From a virus, in IMG/VR virus record IMGVR_UViG_3300027963_000400, positions 1 to 20,799 of that record: a stretch of 20,799 bases of DNA. One strand, written 5' to 3'. Under the pieces are notes generated by a model, which was not told the DNA's origin, ran no database searches, and saw only the letters and a list, made by a program, of their open reading frames with translations. The position numbers and the translations under genes are program-made. Of this stretch, positions 1 to 7,370 are shown piece after piece; position 1 is the stretch's first letter, and each line of letters opens with the position of its first letter.

Positions 1-57
1 AGAGCACAAAAAGACAACAACGATATCTCCAGCAAGATGTTGCGTATGCAAACATAA
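1..57 (+). CDS. C-terminal end of an unidentified upstream gene (partial)
   Basis: An open frame from base 1 encodes 18 residues (RAQKDNNDISSKMLRMQT) and stops at TAA 55-57, just before a late-promoter-like box at 64-69. It has no start in the window. In T4 the gene before portal gene 20 is 19 (tail tube), so this could be the tail-tube C-terminus, but the fragment is too short to recognise and that is only positional inference. A chance open frame is also possible. Confidence 0.4.
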   Translation, partial: RAQKDNNDISSKMLRMQT

Positions 58-63
58 TCACGG

Positions 64-69
64 TAAATA
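64..69 (+). promoter_or_regulatory. Late-promoter-like TAAATA box before the GIY-YIG gene
   Basis: GGTAAATAA matches the core of the T4-family late promoter (TATAAATA in T4). It lies 7 bases before the ATG at 77. If RNA starts about 6 bases after the box, as in T4, the transcript would begin only one or two bases before the start codon. No Shine-Dalgarno sequence is visible. Confidence 0.5.
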
Positions 70-76
70 AACTACT

Positions 77-586
77 ATGGCAGATAATATTTTTTATGTT
101 TATCAATATATCAATGAAGATGGGCAACCTTACTATATTGGAAAAGGTTCGGGTAAACGTATTGATAGACCGCATACCAGCACATTATTGCCACCAAAAG
201 AACGACGTGTTATTATAAAAGACGGATTATCAAACGAAGAAGCAAAACAACTTGAAGGCAATCTCATTACCAAATATAAGAGAAAACTTGATGGTGGCAT
301 TCTAGATAATATCAAAATAAATCAATGGGCTTGTGCAGTAGGGTGGAAACATTCTGAAGAAGCCAAAAGAAAAATTAGTGAGGGCAATCGTGGAAAGAAA
401 CGCACTCCTGAACAATGTAAAAACTATAAAGGCACAGTGACCGCTGAACATCGAGAAAAAGTTAGACAGGCTAATTTAGGACGTCCGTACGATCCAGTAC
501 GATCAGCAAAAATATCGGCTACTTTAAAACGTTATTTTGCAGAACGCAAAGAAAGTAAATTAATGCAGGAACAAAAGAATGGCTGA
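77..586 (+). CDS. GIY-YIG homing endonuclease with NUMOD3 motifs
   Basis: This 169-residue protein is probably a free-standing site-specific DNA endonuclease that spreads its own gene between related phages. The N-terminus has a degenerate GIY-YIG core: YVYQY at residues 7-11, YYIGKG at 19-24, Arg28 as candidate catalytic Arg, and the helix LEGNLITKY at 59-67 with Glu60 as candidate catalytic Glu. The C-terminus has two NUMOD3-type DNA-binding motifs, near 93-108 (HSEEAKRKISEGNRGKK) and 121-136 (TAEHREKVRQANLGRP). It sits immediately before the portal gene and overlaps it by 8 bases, so its last codons supply the portal ribosome-binding site (AGGA 567-570). It is more AT-rich than the head genes, which fits horizontal transfer. 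Family assignment is secure; activity and target are not known. Confidence 0.88.
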   Translation: MADNIFYVYQYINEDGQPYYIGKGSGKRIDRPHTSTLLPPKERRVIIKDGLSNEEAKQLEGNLITKYKRKLDGGILDNIKINQWACAVGWKHSEEAKRKISEGNRGKKRTPEQCKNYKGTVTAEHREKVRQANLGRPYDPVRSAKISATLKRYFAERKESKLMQEQKNG

Positions 587-2372
587 AAACGAAAAAACTA
601 AAGGGTCGTGGCGAAAGTATTTCAAGGTTGCAGACAACTCTGGAACAATGAGTCCTATATCAGGCTCAAATCAATTTGGTTTACCAAACTATCCTCGGAA
701 TGACGGCAACGGATCAGCGTCTGCTCAGGCAGACTTTGTGTTTCGCAACTATGCAAGCCGACTACCAGAAGTATACTCAGGCCACCCCAATCGTGTGGAA
801 CGCTACAACCAGTATGAAAACATGGACATGGATTCTGAAGTCAATGCCTGTTTGGACATCATTGCTGAGTTCTCCACACAACTGAGTGAAACCAACGGCA
901 CACCGTTTGACGTAAAATACAACGACAAGCCCACTGATCATGAGATTGAAATTATCAAGAAGCAGATGCAACAGTGGGTCAAACTGAACAAACTAGACCA
1001 GCGTATCTTTAAACTGTTCCGCAACACCATCAAGTATGGGGATCAAGTGTTTGTGCGTGATCCAGAAACATTTGAAATGTACTGGGTTGACATGAGCAAG
1101 ATCATGCGTATCATTGTGAACGAATCAGAAGGCAAGCGCCCGGAACAATACGTTATTCGTGACATCAACCCCAACTTTCAAAACATGACTGTGGCAGCCA
1201 AGACCACCACAGACTACATGACCAATCCTGTGACAGGTACCATATCAGGCAGTTCAAACTACACCATGCCCAACGGCGGTGCTGGGGGCGGCGTGGGCAA
1301 CAGCAGATTCATGCAGGCTATGAACGAAGCCACAATTGATGCCAAGCACGTGGTGCATTGCAGCCTGAACGAAGGACTGGATGTGTTTTGGCCGTTTGGC
1401 CGCAGTATACTGGAACAGATTTACAAGGTTTACAAACAGAAAGAACTCTTAGAAGATGCTATTCTTATCTATCGTGTGAGCCGTGCGCCTGAGCGCAGAG
1501 TGTTCAAAATTGACGTGGGCAACATGCCCAGTCACCTGGCCATGCAGTTTGTGGAACGTGTGAAAAACGAAATGCATCAACGCCGAATCCCTACCATGAC
1601 AGGTGGTGGACAAAACATGATGGATTCCAGTTATAATCCGCTGTCAATCAACGAAGATTACTTCTTTCCCCAGGGACAAGACGGACGTGGCTCGTCAGTA
1701 GATGTACTGCAAGGCGGTGCAAATCTAGGCGAAATTGACGATTTAAAATACTTCAACAACAAGATGGCACGTGGTTTACGTGTGCCATCAAGTTACTTGC
1801 CCACTGGACCTGACGACTCAGACCGTGCTTTGAGCGACGGAAAAGTTGGCACAGCCTTGATACAAGAGTATAGATTCAACCAGTATTGTGAACGTTTACA
1901 GGCCTTGATTGCTCAGAAACTAGACGACGAATTCAAGATGTTCTTGAAGTGGCGCGGGTTTAACATAGACTCGGGCCTGTTTAGCCTGGGCTTTAATGCA
2001 CCTCAAAACTTTGCCAGTTACCGTCAAAGTGAACTGGATAACACACGTATACAGGCGTTTATGCAGTTGGAACCACTGCCCTACATGTCAAAACGCTTCT
2101 TGCTCGAACGATTCTTGGGCCTGACCGAAGGCGAAATCAAAGAAAACGAAGACATGTGGCGTGAAGAACGTGAAGATCCTGAACTTAAAGTTGCCGGCAG
2201 CGATCTACGTGCTGTGGGTATCAGTCCAGGCGCCATGCAAACAGACATTGAAACTGGCGAAGAAATTGCTCAAATGGAGCCAGCAGGTGTGGGCACACCT
2301 GAAGTTGGGTCTGCACCAGCAGGTCCTGTGGTACCCGGAGGCGTGGGTGGCGCAGGCGCCCCGGCAGCATAA
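579..2372 (+). CDS. gp20: Portal vertex protein of the head (gp20-like)
   Basis: This 597-residue protein matches the T4 gp20 family, whose dodecamer forms the portal through which DNA is packaged and on which the prohead core starts. Recognisable family segments are the N-terminal NACLDIIAEFST region (residues ~89-100), RVSRAPERRVFKIDVGNMP in the middle, and the region with LGEIDDLKYF, SSYLPTG and DDSDRALSDGK. It is longer than T4 gp20 (about 524 residues). The extra length includes a Gly/Asn-rich insertion near residues 215-245 and a Gly/Ala/Pro-rich tail over the last ~45 residues, both probably flexible. The start at 579 has AGGA 8 bases upstream, inside the end of the GIY-YIG gene. The following gp67-like, gp21, gp22 and gp23 genes confirm the identity. 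Confidence 0.96.
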   Translation: MAENEKTKGSWRKYFKVADNSGTMSPISGSNQFGLPNYPRNDGNGSASAQADFVFRNYASRLPEVYSGHPNRVERYNQYENMDMDSEVNACLDIIAEFSTQLSETNGTPFDVKYNDKPTDHEIEIIKKQMQQWVKLNKLDQRIFKLFRNTIKYGDQVFVRDPETFEMYWVDMSKIMRIIVNESEGKRPEQYVIRDINPNFQNMTVAAKTTTDYMTNPVTGTISGSSNYTMPNGGAGGGVGNSRFMQAMNEATIDAKHVVHCSLNEGLDVFWPFGRSILEQIYKVYKQKELLEDAILIYRVSRAPERRVFKIDVGNMPSHLAMQFVERVKNEMHQRRIPTMTGGGQNMMDSSYNPLSINEDYFFPQGQDGRGSSVDVLQGGANLGEIDDLKYFNNKMARGLRVPSSYLPTGPDDSDRALSDGKVGTALIQEYRFNQYCERLQALIAQKLDDEFKMFLKWRGFNIDSGLFSLGFNAPQNFASYRQSELDNTRIQAFMQLEPLPYMSKRFLLERFLGLTEGEIKENEDMWREEREDPELKVAGSDLRAVGISPGAMQTDIETGEEIAQMEPAGVGTPEVGSAPAGPVVPGGVGGAGAPAA

Positions 2373-2375
2373 ATA
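2370..2375 (+). promoter_or_regulatory. Late-promoter-like TAAATA box overlapping the gp20 stop codon
   Basis: CATAAATAT shares its TAA with the portal stop codon and ends exactly 5 bases before the ATG at 2381. Using T4 spacing, RNA would start at the A of the start codon, giving a leaderless message. No Shine-Dalgarno sequence precedes 2381. Confidence 0.5.
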
Positions 2376-2380
2376 TTCAT

Positions 2381-2602
2381 ATGATACTACATGAATTTTG
2401 GCACAAAGATCCTGAAGCCTATCAGGACCTTGCACAAGACAACAGCCAAACACAACTGGGCGATCTGCGTAAAACGCATCTAACCTTGCGTCAGTTAAAC
2501 AAACTGCGCCGGATGAATGATGTGCGCACAGTTGAATACAAGGAAAAACTCAAACTAGTGCGTCAGCAGTATGCACCTGCTCCTGAAGCACCGGCGATGT
2601 AA
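2381..2602 (+). CDS. Small conserved-looking protein between portal and prohead core genes
   Basis: This 73-residue protein starts MILHEFWHKDPEAYQ, has a charged, probably helical centre rich in Lys, Arg and Leu (residues ~25-62), and ends in a short Pro/Ala tail. It has no signal peptide or membrane segment. I do not recognise a domain. It lies in the slot between gene 20 and the core-protein genes, so a role in prohead assembly or the core is plausible from position only. Codon use resembles the neighbours, it has its own late-type box, and it fits exactly between the gp20 stop and a hairpin at its own stop, so I believe it is real. A chance ORF is unlikely but not excluded. Confidence 0.72.
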   Translation: MILHEFWHKDPEAYQDLAQDNSQTQLGDLRKTHLTLRQLNKLRRMNDVRTVEYKEKLKLVRQQYAPAPEAPAM

Positions 2603-2618
2603 TTTATCGCCATTTTGG
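2593..2618 (+). terminator. Weak hairpin at the end of the 73-residue gene
   Basis: GGCGAT (2593-2598) and ATCGCC (2606-2611) form a 6-bp stem with a 7-base loop that contains the stop codon, followed by ATTTTGG. The U-run is short and interrupted, so this is at best a partial terminator or an RNA end-protecting hairpin. Confidence 0.3.
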
Positions 2619-2650
2619 CCCCATAAACCGCTAGTTTTTCTCCTAGTGTG

Positions 2651-2656
2651 TAAATA
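2651..2656 (+). promoter_or_regulatory. Late-promoter-like TAAATA box before the gp67-like gene
   Basis: GTGTAAATAACA lies 31 bases before the ATG at 2688. With T4 spacing, RNA would start near 2662, leaving a leader of about 26 bases that includes the Shine-Dalgarno AGGAG at 2676-2680. This is the most conventional promoter-to-start layout in the window. Confidence 0.6.
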
Positions 2657-2687
2657 ACATTACACTTTAACCTATAGGAGTTTCCTT

Positions 2688-3521
2688 ATGAACAGATTTG
2701 AACAATTGATCGAATACGTGATCAATGATGAAGACGCAAAAGCTCGCGAACTTTTCCATGACATCGTTGTGGCCAAGAGTCGTGAGATTTACGAAAACTT
2801 GATGCAAGAAGAAGCCGACGAGGACCTTGACGAGTCCGAAGAAGAAGAACTTGATGAAGATGCCATGGGCGGCGACGCCAGTGATGACTTGATCGACAAC
2901 ATCGAAGCCGATGAAGAGCAAGACATGAGCATGGAAGGCGAAGAATCAGACGCTGAGTTTGATGACGGCGCTGAAGAAGCCGGCGATGATCTTACTCATG
3001 ACATCGAAGACATGCATGACGAAGGTGGTGGAGAGCCAGCATCTAAAGACGACATCCTCAACTTAGAAGACAAATTGGACCAGTTGATGGCCGAATTTGA
3101 AGACCTAATGGGCGGCGACGACATGGGTGATGGCGACGGTTTTGGTCCAGAAGAAGGCGGCGACGCAATTGAAATGGACGACACAGGCGAAATGCAGCCA
3201 GGCATGATGGAAGCAATTTCATTGAAAGCCGCTCCAAAGCCAGTTACATCTGAAGAAGGTGGCGTTAACAAGAAGTCCACAGTGAGTGCAAATTCAGGTG
3301 CAAAAGGTCCAATTGGCAGCACAGTCAAGCCAGTACACGCAGGTGGCGAAGGCGGTGGCAAGCATGATGCTCCGGGCGCTTACAGCAACCAGACTAAAGA
3401 CTTGATCGGCAAAGTTGGTAATACACCAGCCCAAGGTTCACAAAAACCAAGCCCAGCAACCAAGCCACACTTGGCACAAGCAACAGGTGTTAACACAAAG
3501 AGCCCAGTTGCTCGCAGTTAA
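2688..3521 (+). CDS. gp67: Prohead core protein, gp67-like, acidic
   Basis: This 277-residue protein is probably an internal core (scaffold) protein of the prohead, degraded by gp21 during maturation. Residues 1-42 (FEQLIEYVINDEDAKARELF and following) resemble, from memory, the helical N-terminus of T4 gp67. They are followed by a very acidic stretch, about 43-175, dominated by Asp and Glu. T4 gp67 is far shorter (about 80 residues); here a Gly/Ser/Lys/Pro-rich, near-neutral tail (~185-277) is added. The protein is low-complexity, with no membrane or signal segment. A good Shine-Dalgarno (AGGAG 2676-2680) sits 7 bases before the ATG. Genomic order (20, small ORF, this, 21, 22, 23) supports the role. 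It may instead correspond to gp68 or to a fusion of both; T4 has separate 67 and 68. Confidence 0.75.
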   Translation: MNRFEQLIEYVINDEDAKARELFHDIVVAKSREIYENLMQEEADEDLDESEEEELDEDAMGGDASDDLIDNIEADEEQDMSMEGEESDAEFDDGAEEAGDDLTHDIEDMHDEGGGEPASKDDILNLEDKLDQLMAEFEDLMGGDDMGDGDGFGPEEGGDAIEMDDTGEMQPGMMEAISLKAAPKPVTSEEGGVNKKSTVSANSGAKGPIGSTVKPVHAGGEGGGKHDAPGAYSNQTKDLIGKVGNTPAQGSQKPSPATKPHLAQATGVNTKSPVARS

Positions 3522-3524
3522 TAC

Positions 3525-4160
3525 ATGAAAACACTAAGAGAACAACTTACCTTTAATCAGGCCAACATCCAGGTTCTAGAAGAATCTGGACCGGATGGTC
3601 ACGGTAAAAATCTCTATTTAAAAGGCATCTGTATTGAAGGCAACAAGCGCAATGCAAATGACCGCGTCTACCCCATGCATGAAATCAGCAAAGCAGTAAA
3701 CACAATTAATGAGCAAATCAAAAGTGGTAACTCAGTGTTAGGTGAAGTGGATCATCCGGATGATTTGAAAATTAATCTAGACCGTGTGTGTCACAGCGTT
3801 GAAGGTATGTGGATGGAAGGCGATACCGGATGTGGAAAGTTAAAGATTTTACCAACCCCAATGGGCGAGTTGATCAAGACACTGTTAACATCAGGTATAA
3901 AACTTGGAGTTTCAAGTCGTGGCAGCGGCAACGTTGACGACAGAACAGGACATGTAAGTGACTTCGAAATAGTCACTATAGATGTAGTTGCTCAACCCAG
4001 CGCACCCAATGCATACCCTAAAGCAATATATGAAAGTCTCATGAACATGAAGTACGGACATAGACTGTTAGAGGTAGCCAAGGAAGCAGGCGAAAACAAC
4101 AAAGTGCAGAAGTATCTCAAGAATGAAGTTGTAAAACTCATCAGAGAACTCAAGATCTAA
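3525..4160 (+). CDS. gp21: Prohead core scaffolding protease (gp21-like, peptidase family S80/U9)
   Basis: This 211-residue protein is the T4-type maturation protease that cleaves core proteins and gp23, normally after Glu in (Leu/Ile)-x-Glu sites. Family landmarks are KRNANDRVYP (residues 41-50), LGEVDHPDD (72-80) with candidate catalytic His77, and GVSSRGSG (128-135) with candidate nucleophile Ser130 or Ser131. The segment VSDFEIVTIDVVAQPSAPNA (144-163) is typical of herpes-like/HK97-like prohead proteases. The length is close to T4 gp21 (about 212). The ATG is only 3 bases after the gp67-like stop with no clear Shine-Dalgarno, suggesting translational coupling. It is followed at once by its substrates gp22 and gp23. 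Confidence 0.95.
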   Translation: MKTLREQLTFNQANIQVLEESGPDGHGKNLYLKGICIEGNKRNANDRVYPMHEISKAVNTINEQIKSGNSVLGEVDHPDDLKINLDRVCHSVEGMWMEGDTGCGKLKILPTPMGELIKTLLTSGIKLGVSSRGSGNVDDRTGHVSDFEIVTIDVVAQPSAPNAYPKAIYESLMNMKYGHRLLEVAKEAGENNKVQKYLKNEVVKLIRELKI

Positions 4161-4173
4161 GGAGAATCTACTA

Positions 4174-5262
4174 ATGTTAGATGCAATCAAACCATTGCTA
4201 GATAGCGACCTGATCACCGAGGAAACTCGTACAGAGATCACAGAAGCTTGGGAAGCCAAGTTAAGTGAGGCTCGTGAACAGGCTCGTGCAGAACTACGTG
4301 AAGAGTTCGCACAACGCTATGAGCATGACAAGACAGTGATGGTAGAGGCTTTGGATAAAATGGTAACAGAAGGTTTGGCCTCAGAAATTGCCCAGGTAGC
4401 CGCTGAAAAGCGCAACTTGAGTGAAGACCGTGTCCGTTTCCAACACAAGATCAAAGAGTCAGCACAGAAGTTTAACGGCTTCTTGGTGACCAAACTTGCA
4501 GAAGAAATTGGCGAATTGCGCAAAGACCGTCGGATGCACACAGAAGGACTAGCAAAACTAGAAAACTTCATGGTGCATGCATTGGCTCGTGAAATTCAAG
4601 AGTTTGCCGCAGACAAACGTGACGTAGTGGAAACAAAAGTCCGCTTGGTCCGTGAAGCTCGTGCAAAACTTGAAACACTCAAAACACGTTTCGTAAAAGA
4701 AAGTGCAGAGAAAATGAGTCAGGCTGTTAGCCGTCATCTAAAGACAGAACTTTCACAATTGCAAGAAGACATCCGAATTGCTCGCGAGAACAATTTTGGT
4801 CGTCGTATCTTTGAAGCATACGCAAGTGAATTTGGTGCTACTCACCTAAATGAGAAAGCAGAAGTTCGCAAGTTGTATAGTGCATTGTCACGCCGTGACA
4901 AGCAATTGGCGGAAGCCATCCGACTCGCACAACGAGCCAAAGTCGTTGTGGAGTCAAAAGAACGTGAAATACGTATAATCAAAGAATCCAATGAGCGCGA
5001 AAGCACCATGGAAATGTTGCTTGCACCTCTTAATAAAGAGAAGCAAGATGTTATGCGTAATTTGCTTGAAAGCGTACAGACAACCCGTTTGAAAAACGCA
5101 TTCGAAAAGTATCTGCCAGCAGTATTGGAAGACCGCTCTGTAAAAGCCTCAAAAGTGATTACAGAAAACGTTTCAGTAGCAACTGGGGATAAATCTGTTC
5201 CAAGTGGTCAGCAGGAAGATCGCAGTAATGTGATCGACTTAAAGCGCCTGGCAGGGTTATAA
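4174..5262 (+). CDS. gp22: Prohead core scaffold protein (gp22-like)
   Basis: This 362-residue protein is the major internal scaffold around which gp23 assembles; it is later destroyed by the gp21 protease. The sequence is almost entirely charged, Ala/Glu/Lys/Arg-rich and predicted helical or coiled-coil from about residue 15 to 320, with no globular domain. It starts LDAIKPLLDSDLITEETR and ends IDLKRLAGL, both features I associate with gp22 of T4-like phages. T4 gp22 is about 269 residues, so this is a long version. Shine-Dalgarno AAGGAG (4159-4164) is 9 bases before the ATG. The position between protease and capsid genes is the conserved T4 order. Confidence 0.93.
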   Translation: MLDAIKPLLDSDLITEETRTEITEAWEAKLSEAREQARAELREEFAQRYEHDKTVMVEALDKMVTEGLASEIAQVAAEKRNLSEDRVRFQHKIKESAQKFNGFLVTKLAEEIGELRKDRRMHTEGLAKLENFMVHALAREIQEFAADKRDVVETKVRLVREARAKLETLKTRFVKESAEKMSQAVSRHLKTELSQLQEDIRIARENNFGRRIFEAYASEFGATHLNEKAEVRKLYSALSRRDKQLAEAIRLAQRAKVVVESKEREIRIIKESNERESTMEMLLAPLNKEKQDVMRNLLESVQTTRLKNAFEKYLPAVLEDRSVKASKVITENVSVATGDKSVPSGQQEDRSNVIDLKRLAGL

Positions 5263-5263
5263 T

Positions 5264-5269
5264 TAAATA
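5264..5269 (+). promoter_or_regulatory. TAAATA sequence and Shine-Dalgarno before gp23
   Basis: TAAATA (5264-5269) overlaps AAGGAG (5269-5274), which lies 6 bases before the gp23 ATG. The ribosome-binding site is clear. The promoter reading is doubtful: RNA starting about 6 bases after the box would begin after the Shine-Dalgarno and lose it. The box may be chance, or gp23 may be read mainly from upstream transcripts. Confidence 0.3.
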
Positions 5270-5280
5270 AGGAGACTTAA

Positions 5281-6477
5281 ATGTCACAAGAACTATTAGA
5301 AAGCCGCTGGGGCGAGACCAAAGAAGCATTGCTCGAAGGTTTAAACGGCTCAAAGCGCAACAGCATGGGCGTTATCCTTGAGAATACACGCAAGTATTTG
5401 AAAGAAAACGCAAGTGCTGGTTCCACAGCATCTGGCAACATCGCCACACTTAACCGTGTGATTCTGCCAGTTATCCGTCGTGTTATGCCAACCGTTATTG
5501 CTAACGAATTGGTAGGCGTTCAGCCAATGACTGGTCCAGTTGGTCAAATCCACACTTTGCGTGTTCGTTACGCACAGTCATTGACTGACACATCAGCAGC
5601 CGCCACAAGCGTGTCAGCTGGTCAAGAAGCATTGTCACCATTCACGATTGCTCAGGCATATTCAACTGTGCCACAAGGTACAAGTACAGCCACAAACTAT
5701 ACTGGTAACAACACAGCCACCATGGAAGGTACAGGCGGTAAGCAAATTTCTGTGCAAATCTTGAAACAAGCCGTTGAAGCTCGCACACGTAAGTTGCAAG
5801 CACGTTGGACTTTTGAATCTGCACAAGATGCACAAGCCATGCACGGTATTGACGTTGAAGCAGAAATTATGGCTGCTTTGGCTCAAGAAATTACTGCTGA
5901 AATCGACCAAGAGATTCTCTTGAGCCTGCGTTCATTGGCAGCAACTGAGTTCACATACAACCAAGCAACTGTTTCAGGTACTGCTACATTCGTTGGTGAC
6001 GAACACGCCGCATTGGCTGTTTTGATCAACCGTGTTGCTAACTTGATCGCCCAACGCACACGTCGTGGCGCAGGTAACTATGCTGTTGTCTCTTCAGCTG
6101 CCTTGACAGTGTTGCAATCTGCTACAACTAGCGCATTTGCACGTACCACAGAAGGCACATTCGAAGCACCTACAAACACCAAGTTTGTTGGTACATTGAA
6201 CGGCGCCATGCGTGTGTTCGTTGACTCTTATGCAGCTGATACAACACCAGTGTTGGTCGGTTACAAAGGTTCTTCAGAAGCAGACGCTCCAGCATTCTAC
6301 TGCCCATACATTCCTTTGATGTCTTCAGGCGTTGTGTTGGATCCAAGCACATTCGAACCAGTCGTGTCATTCATGACACGTTACGGTTACATCGAATTGA
6401 CAAACACTGCATCTTCATTCGGCAATGCCGGAGATTATGTGGGAGAGATAGCCGTTTCGAACCTATCGTTCAGTTAA
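5281..6477 (+). CDS. gp23: Major capsid protein (gp23-like)
   Basis: This 398-residue HK97-fold protein builds the head shell. Matches to T4 gp23 include IGPAVMG/MVRRAIPNLIA-like ILPVIRRVMPTVIANELVGV (residues 61-80), QPMTGPVGQ (81-89), VEARTRKLQARW (165-176), AQDAQAMHGIDVEAE, RRGAGNYAVVS and VGYKG. YLKE at 39-42 aligns with the T4 maturation site FLTE, so gp21 probably cleaves after Glu42. It is much shorter than T4 gp23 (521). The segment between RVRYAQS (~94-100) and VEARTRK is about 65 residues against about 130 in T4, so most of the insertion domain is missing, and the C-terminus is also shorter. The Shine-Dalgarno is strong, and a terminator follows at 6504. Confidence 0.97.
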   Translation: MSQELLESRWGETKEALLEGLNGSKRNSMGVILENTRKYLKENASAGSTASGNIATLNRVILPVIRRVMPTVIANELVGVQPMTGPVGQIHTLRVRYAQSLTDTSAAATSVSAGQEALSPFTIAQAYSTVPQGTSTATNYTGNNTATMEGTGGKQISVQILKQAVEARTRKLQARWTFESAQDAQAMHGIDVEAEIMAALAQEITAEIDQEILLSLRSLAATEFTYNQATVSGTATFVGDEHAALAVLINRVANLIAQRTRRGAGNYAVVSSAALTVLQSATTSAFARTTEGTFEAPTNTKFVGTLNGAMRVFVDSYAADTTPVLVGYKGSSEADAPAFYCPYIPLMSSGVVLDPSTFEPVVSFMTRYGYIELTNTASSFGNAGDYVGEIAVSNLSFS

Positions 6478-6503
6478 GAACTATTCTTATCTACACGATA
6501 TAC

Positions 6504-6529
6504 AAAAACGCCCTTCGGGGCGTTTTTTT
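6504..6529 (+). terminator. Strong intrinsic terminator after gp23
   Basis: ACGCCC-TTCG-GGGCGT forms a G+C-rich stem capped by a UUCG tetraloop. An A-run on the 5' side (6504-6508) pairs with a 7-base T-run (6523-6529). It lies 27 bases after the gp23 stop and would end the head transcript. Confidence 0.95.
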
Positions 6530-6565
6530 ATTGACTACATATTTACGTAAAAGTAAAGTTAGAGA

Positions 6566-6571
6566 TAAATA
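6566..6571 (+). promoter_or_regulatory. Late-promoter-like TAAATA box before the HNH gene, inside a hairpin arm
   Basis: GATAAATAAC ends 5 bases before the ATG at 6577, so T4-like spacing puts the RNA start on the A of the ATG. The box overlaps the 5' arm of an inverted repeat: 6568-6578 pairs with 6599-6609, 10 of 11 bases, loop 20. The stem overlaps the start codon. RNA reading through from gp23 could fold and hide the start; RNA starting at the late promoter would lack most of the 5' arm. Confidence 0.5.
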
Positions 6572-6576
6572 ACAGT

Positions 6577-7338
6577 ATGAATAAATATACTATTTGGTAT
6601 ACTGCTATTACAGATCGTGCTAGAACACGTAAACTTAATGGATATACTGAACGCCATCATATTATACCTAAGAGCCTAAACGGCACAGATGACAAAAACA
6701 ATCTTGTAGATCTTACAGCAAGAGAACATTTTATATGTCACTGGTTGTTAACTAAGATGCATACTGGTGAAGCAAAGGCAAAGATGATTTATGCATTAAA
6801 TGGAATGAAACGAAACGGTAAATGCACTCAACGGTATGAAACAAAGATTACAGCAAGAGTTTACGAGAATCTTAAAAAGGAATTCTCAGTGGTGCATAGT
6901 GCAACAATGTCTGGCCGCCAGGCTAATAACAAAGGCAGGCCCATGAGTGAAGCACAAAAAATTAAAATTCGAGAAACTAAAGCATCTAATCCGTTTAAGC
7001 CAACAGATGAATGGAAGGCGGCACTAGCGGCAAGGAGAACTGGACAAACTCATAGTGAAGAAACAAAATTAAAAATGTCTCTATCTGCAAAAGGCAAACC
7101 CAAAGGACCAATGAGCGAAGAGGGAAAACGTATACGGTCAGACGCGGCAAAAGGTAAATCTAAACCAGAAGGCATGGGTGCAAAGTTATCAGCAACAGTA
7201 GCGGCACAAAAAGCCGCTGGAACTCATTATACTCAACAGCCTAAACAGATCTGTCCACATTGTGGAATCCAGGCTAGCAAGGCAAGATACAACGGCTTTC
7301 ACGGTGACAAATGCAAACTCAAACTAAATACTCTGTAA
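6577..7338 (+). CDS. HNH homing endonuclease with NUMOD3 motifs and C-terminal zinc finger
   Basis: This 253-residue protein is probably a free-standing homing endonuclease. Residues 23-58 (YTERHHIIPKSL, then NNLVDLTAREHFICHWLL) form a typical HNH beta-beta-alpha metal site with candidate residues His27/His28, Asn41/42, His51 and His55. Short basic NUMOD3-like DNA-binding motifs follow near 116-138 and 154-198. The C-terminus has ICPHCG with Cys226, Cys229, His242 and Cys246, a zinc-finger tail common in phage homing enzymes. It lies directly after the gp23 terminator, has its own late-type promoter and no Shine-Dalgarno, and is AT-rich, all consistent with an inserted cassette. The target is probably in or near gp23 of related phages (inference). 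Confidence 0.9.
   Translation: MNKYTIWYTAITDRARTRKLNGYTERHHIIPKSLNGTDDKNNLVDLTAREHFICHWLLTKMHTGEAKAKMIYALNGMKRNGKCTQRYETKITARVYENLKKEFSVVHSATMSGRQANNKGRPMSEAQKIKIRETKASNPFKPTDEWKAALAARRTGQTHSEETKLKMSLSAKGKPKGPMSEEGKRIRSDAAKGKSKPEGMGAKLSATVAAQKAAGTHYTQQPKQICPHCGIQASKARYNGFHGDKCKLKLNTL
7325..7330 (+). promoter_or_regulatory. TAAATACT box at the 3' end of the HNH gene
   Basis: CTAAATACT (7324-7332) is the same 9-mer found before the virion gene at 9505-9513. It lies within the last codons of the HNH gene. A transcript starting near 7336 would meet the terminator at 7371 before the next start codon, so it is either inactive, attenuated, or a chance match. Confidence 0.25.
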
Positions 7339-7370
7339 GAAAAAAATTCACCGTGAGATGGGAAGGCAAG

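Noticed and set aside
2370-2400. Hairpin around the 2381 start (ATTCAT/ATGAAT)
   Set aside because: Only 6 A+T-rich pairs plus a mismatch; too weak to claim the switch seen at 6577 and 11126.
6582-6587. TAAATATACTATT inside the HNH gene as a promoter
   Set aside because: It resembles the T4 late consensus but lies within codons 2-6; the box at 6566 before the start explains expression better.
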